This document shows positions 6,159 to 7,653 of a stretch of 7,653 bases of DNA, in pieces. Made by a program: the position numbers and the translations under genes. Origin of the DNA: a bacterium (GTDB lineage: Bacteria; Arandabacterota; Arandabacteria; Arandabacterales; Arandabacteraceae). A model generated the notes under the pieces. It was not told the DNA's origin, made no database searches, and saw only the letters and a program-made list of their open reading frames with translations. The stretch is taken from the NCBI GenBank assembly GCA_025774405.1, contig JALGWB010000094.1, forward strand, positions 1 to 7,653, given 5' to 3'. How positions within the stretch are numbered: the first letter of the stretch is position 1; each line of letters starts with the position of its first letter.

Positions 6159-6984
6159 GATCACGGTGAGCCAGGGAATAGGTTTTTGTTCCGGGGTGAG
6201 GCGGGCGATAAAAATCGCTCTTGCGGCAGCAGGGCGCTCCGAAGAGGGTGTATTGACCTTAGGCCCCTTGATTCACAATCCGCAGGTTGTTATCAAGCTT
6301 CAGCAGGTTGGGGTAAGACCCATAAGGAGGCTTACAAGATCCGGCGGTGTCCTGGTGATTCGGTCCCACGGAGCTAGTCCAGATGTAGTTGCCAGGGCGG
6401 GTAAACTTGGTTACAAGGTCATAGACGCCACGTGCCCATTCGTCAGGAAAGCGCAACGCCAGGCGCGTAAACTTCACCAGATGGGCTATCAGGTTGTGAT
6501 AGTTGGTGAGAGAGCCCATCCAGAGGTCAAAGCGATACGAGATCACATTGAGGGAAGAACCCTCGTGACTGACAGTTCCAATCACGTAAAAAGATTGAAG
6601 TTTGGTGACAGAGTGGGTATTATAGCTCAGACTACCGTGTCCGTGAAGCTTTTTGCCGCTGTCGTGGGTGAGATTGTCAAACGGGCGAGGGAAGTCCTGG
6701 TTTTCAACACTATATGCATAGAGACCGCCAGACGGCAGGATAGGGCCGCAAAGCTTGCGAGCCAGGTCGATGTGCTACTGGTCGTTGGCGGCAAGAATAG
6801 TGCAAACACGACCAGACTGAAGCATCTGTGCGAAATGATTTGTTCGAGAACTCGCCATATTGAGACAGCTGACGAGATCGACAGCAGGTGGTTCAGGAAG
6901 GGTGACGCTGTTGGAATAGTGGCGGGTGCCTCGACTCCGAGGTGGTTGGTTGAGGAGATAGTTGGGAGGTTGCGTGAACTTTGA
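6121..6984 (+). CDS. ispH: 4-hydroxy-3-methylbut-2-enyl diphosphate reductase
   Basis: IspH (LytB) is the [4Fe-4S] enzyme that performs the last MEP-pathway step, reducing HMBPP to IPP and DMAPP. It has 287 residues. All three cluster cysteines are visible: Cys23 in GFCSGVRRA, Cys105 in DATCPFV and Cys199 in NTIC. Substrate-pocket residues are also present: His52 (GPLIHN), His83 (RSHG), His133 and Glu135 (AHPE), the AQTT segment (169-172), KNSANT (225-230) and GASTP (269-273). Start: TTG 6121 overlaps plsC by 38 bases and has a perfect Shine-Dalgarno sequence. GTG 6166 would cut off the first beta strand (LKITVSQ), so it is unlikely; TTG 6130 is possible. The gene ends 53 bases before rpsA. 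In some Clostridia ispH and the S1 gene are fused; here they are separate. Confidence 0.97.
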   Translation: MRNLRKPAGKHLKITVSQGIGFCSGVRRAIKIALAAAGRSEEGVLTLGPLIHNPQVVIKLQQVGVRPIRRLTRSGGVLVIRSHGASPDVVARAGKLGYKVIDATCPFVRKAQRQARKLHQMGYQVVIVGERAHPEVKAIRDHIEGRTLVTDSSNHVKRLKFGDRVGIIAQTTVSVKLFAAVVGEIVKRAREVLVFNTICIETARRQDRAAKLASQVDVLLVVGGKNSANTTRLKHLCEMICSRTRHIETADEIDSRWFRKGDAVGIVAGASTPRWLVEEIVGRLREL

Positions 6985-6992
6985 GGAATCTA

Positions 6993-7007
6993 TAGCCGCA
7001 AAGGCTA
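6993..7007 (+). other. Short hairpin in the ispH-rpsA gap
   Basis: TAGCC (6993-6997), loop GCAAA and GGCTA (7003-7007) form a perfect 5-bp stem in the 53-base gap before rpsA. No T-run follows, so it is not an intrinsic terminator, and read-through into rpsA is expected. S1 is known in other bacteria to control its own translation through its leader, which makes a leader structure worth noting, but a stem this short may be chance. Confidence 0.25.
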
Positions 7008-7021
7008 AATCCATAGAAAGG

Positions 7022-7027
7022 AAGGAG
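7022..7027 (+). promoter_or_regulatory. rpsA Shine-Dalgarno sequence
   Basis: AAGGAG, ten bases before ATG 7038, within a purine-rich run (7016-7033) that contains a second weaker GGAAGG register. It supports ATG 7038 as the S1 start. Confidence 0.6.
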
Positions 7028-7037
7028 AAGAAGTAGA

Positions 7038-7653
7038 ATGACCGAGATCGAACCAAGACCGATTGAAGAAGCGTCCGGTGAGGGGACGCAAGCAGAAGAA
7101 GGAAGGAGGGAAGCCAGGCGATCCTATCGGCATATTAGACCAGTTCATGCTGACGAGGAGGATGGAGTCGAGATCTCACCTGAGCTTCTTGAAATGTATG
7201 AAGAATCTTTCAGGGAGATGGAGGAAGGTGAGATCGTAAAAGGGCACGTCGTCAAAGTCACCGAGAACGAAGTCCTTGTTGACGTGGGCTTCAAGTCGGA
7301 GGGTGTGATACCCCTGTCTGAGTTTGGCGAAAGCCCAACGGTTCTGGTAGGTGATGAGGTTGAGGTTTTTCTGGAAAAGATGGAGAACCAGGATGGGCTG
7401 ATTGTGCTGTCCAAACAGCGGGCTGACTTCTTGAGGGTCTGGGGAACCATCAAGGATGCCTATGATAATCAAAAAGTCGTCGAGGGAAAGCTCCTGCGCA
7501 GGATTCCAGGCGGAGCAGTTGTTGACCTTTTCGGAGTCGAAGCATTCCTGCCGGGCTCCCAAATAGGCATTCGCCACATCCAGGATCTGAGTCAGCTGAT
7601 CGGTCAGATAATAAGGGTCAAGGTGATAAAGCTCAACAAGCGACGCAGGAATG
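7038..7653 (+). CDS. rpsA: Ribosomal protein S1 (bS1), 3' end outside the window
   Basis: S1 is built from repeated S1/OB-fold domains and helps the 30S subunit bind and unwind mRNA. The frame is open from ATG 7038 to the right edge (205 full codons, no stop). An N-terminal extension (1-60) is highly charged: acidic (EIEPRPIEEASGEG), then basic (RREARRSYRHIRP, 23-35), then acidic again before SPELLEMYEESF. S1 domain 1 spans about 62-128 (EGEIVKGHVVKV...VDVGFKSEGVIPLSEF...LSKQRAD). The linker DFLRVWGTI leads to domain 2 from about 147 (EGKLLRRIPGGAVVDLFGVEAFLPGSQ...VKVIKLNKRRRN). The domain 1 and 2 wording is characteristic of S1 rather than of a generic S1-domain protein. The number of further domains cannot be seen. 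Confidence 0.96.
   Translation, partial: MTEIEPRPIEEASGEGTQAEEGRREARRSYRHIRPVHADEEDGVEISPELLEMYEESFREMEEGEIVKGHVVKVTENEVLVDVGFKSEGVIPLSEFGESPTVLVGDEVEVFLEKMENQDGLIVLSKQRADFLRVWGTIKDAYDNQKVVEGKLLRRIPGGAVVDLFGVEAFLPGSQIGIRHIQDLSQLIGQIIRVKVIKLNKRRRN

Noticed and set aside
6981..7009. Internal promoter before rpsA (TTGAGG at 6981 with an AT-rich element downstream)
   Set aside because: No -10-like hexamer is found at 16-18 bases from it, so it was not called.
6985..7037. Transcription terminator or riboswitch between ispH and rpsA
   Set aside because: The only stem is 5 bp with no T-run, and 53 bases is too short for a known riboswitch.
1..7653. Mobile element, defence system or horizontally acquired island
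   Set aside because: All genes are co-directional conserved core genes with similar composition, and no transposase, integrase, terminal repeats or tRNA attachment site is seen.

Overview
The window is a piece of a bacterial chromosome carrying ten genes, all on the + strand and nearly all recognisable as housekeeping genes. Base composition looks even (roughly half G+C by eye). There are no tRNA or rRNA genes, CRISPR arrays, insertion sequences or phage genes. The longest stretch without a gene is the 114 bases at 1034-1147. I do not see an undescribed system here. The interest is in start codons, leaders and one metal-site signature.

Layout: (1) 2-1033, the 3' part of a tRNA nucleotidyltransferase/poly(A) polymerase family gene that begins upstream of the window. 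(2) 1034-1147, a gap with a near-consensus sigma70-type promoter, a small hairpin and a strong Shine-Dalgarno sequence. (3) 1148-7653, a compact operon-like run: site-2-protease-family M50 peptidase, trpS, scpA, scpB, an rluB/rsuA-type pseudouridine synthase, cmk, plsC, ispH, and the start of rpsA, which runs off the right edge. Neighbours overlap (17, 17, 4 and 38 bases) or are separated by 1, 2, 9 and 53 bases, so co-transcription and translational coupling are likely.

Functionally the run mixes translation (TrpRS, 23S rRNA pseudouridylation, ribosomal protein S1, tRNA 3'-end synthesis), chromosome organisation (the ScpA-ScpB partners of SMC), CMP phosphorylation, phospholipid acylation (PlsC), isoprenoid synthesis (IspH, the last MEP-pathway step) and a membrane protease. 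The scpA-scpB-rluB-cmk-plsC-ispH-rpsA order is widely shared, with local differences, among Clostridia-like Firmicutes, Deltaproteobacteria such as Geobacter relatives, and several uncultured phyla. The nucleotidyltransferase-M50-trpS lead-in also occurs in such lineages.

The organism is therefore a bacterium with an SMC-ScpAB condensin and the MEP pathway. The S1 has an extended acidic/basic N-terminus of a kind I associate with FCB-related and uncultured phyla. TrpRS carries a Thermotoga-like cysteine set. I would not place it to phylum with confidence.

Start codons are notable: only trpS, scpA, the pseudouridine synthase and rpsA have supported ATG starts. scpB uses GTG, cmk, plsC and ispH use TTG, and the M50 gene appears to start at ATA (or at a poorly placed TTG).
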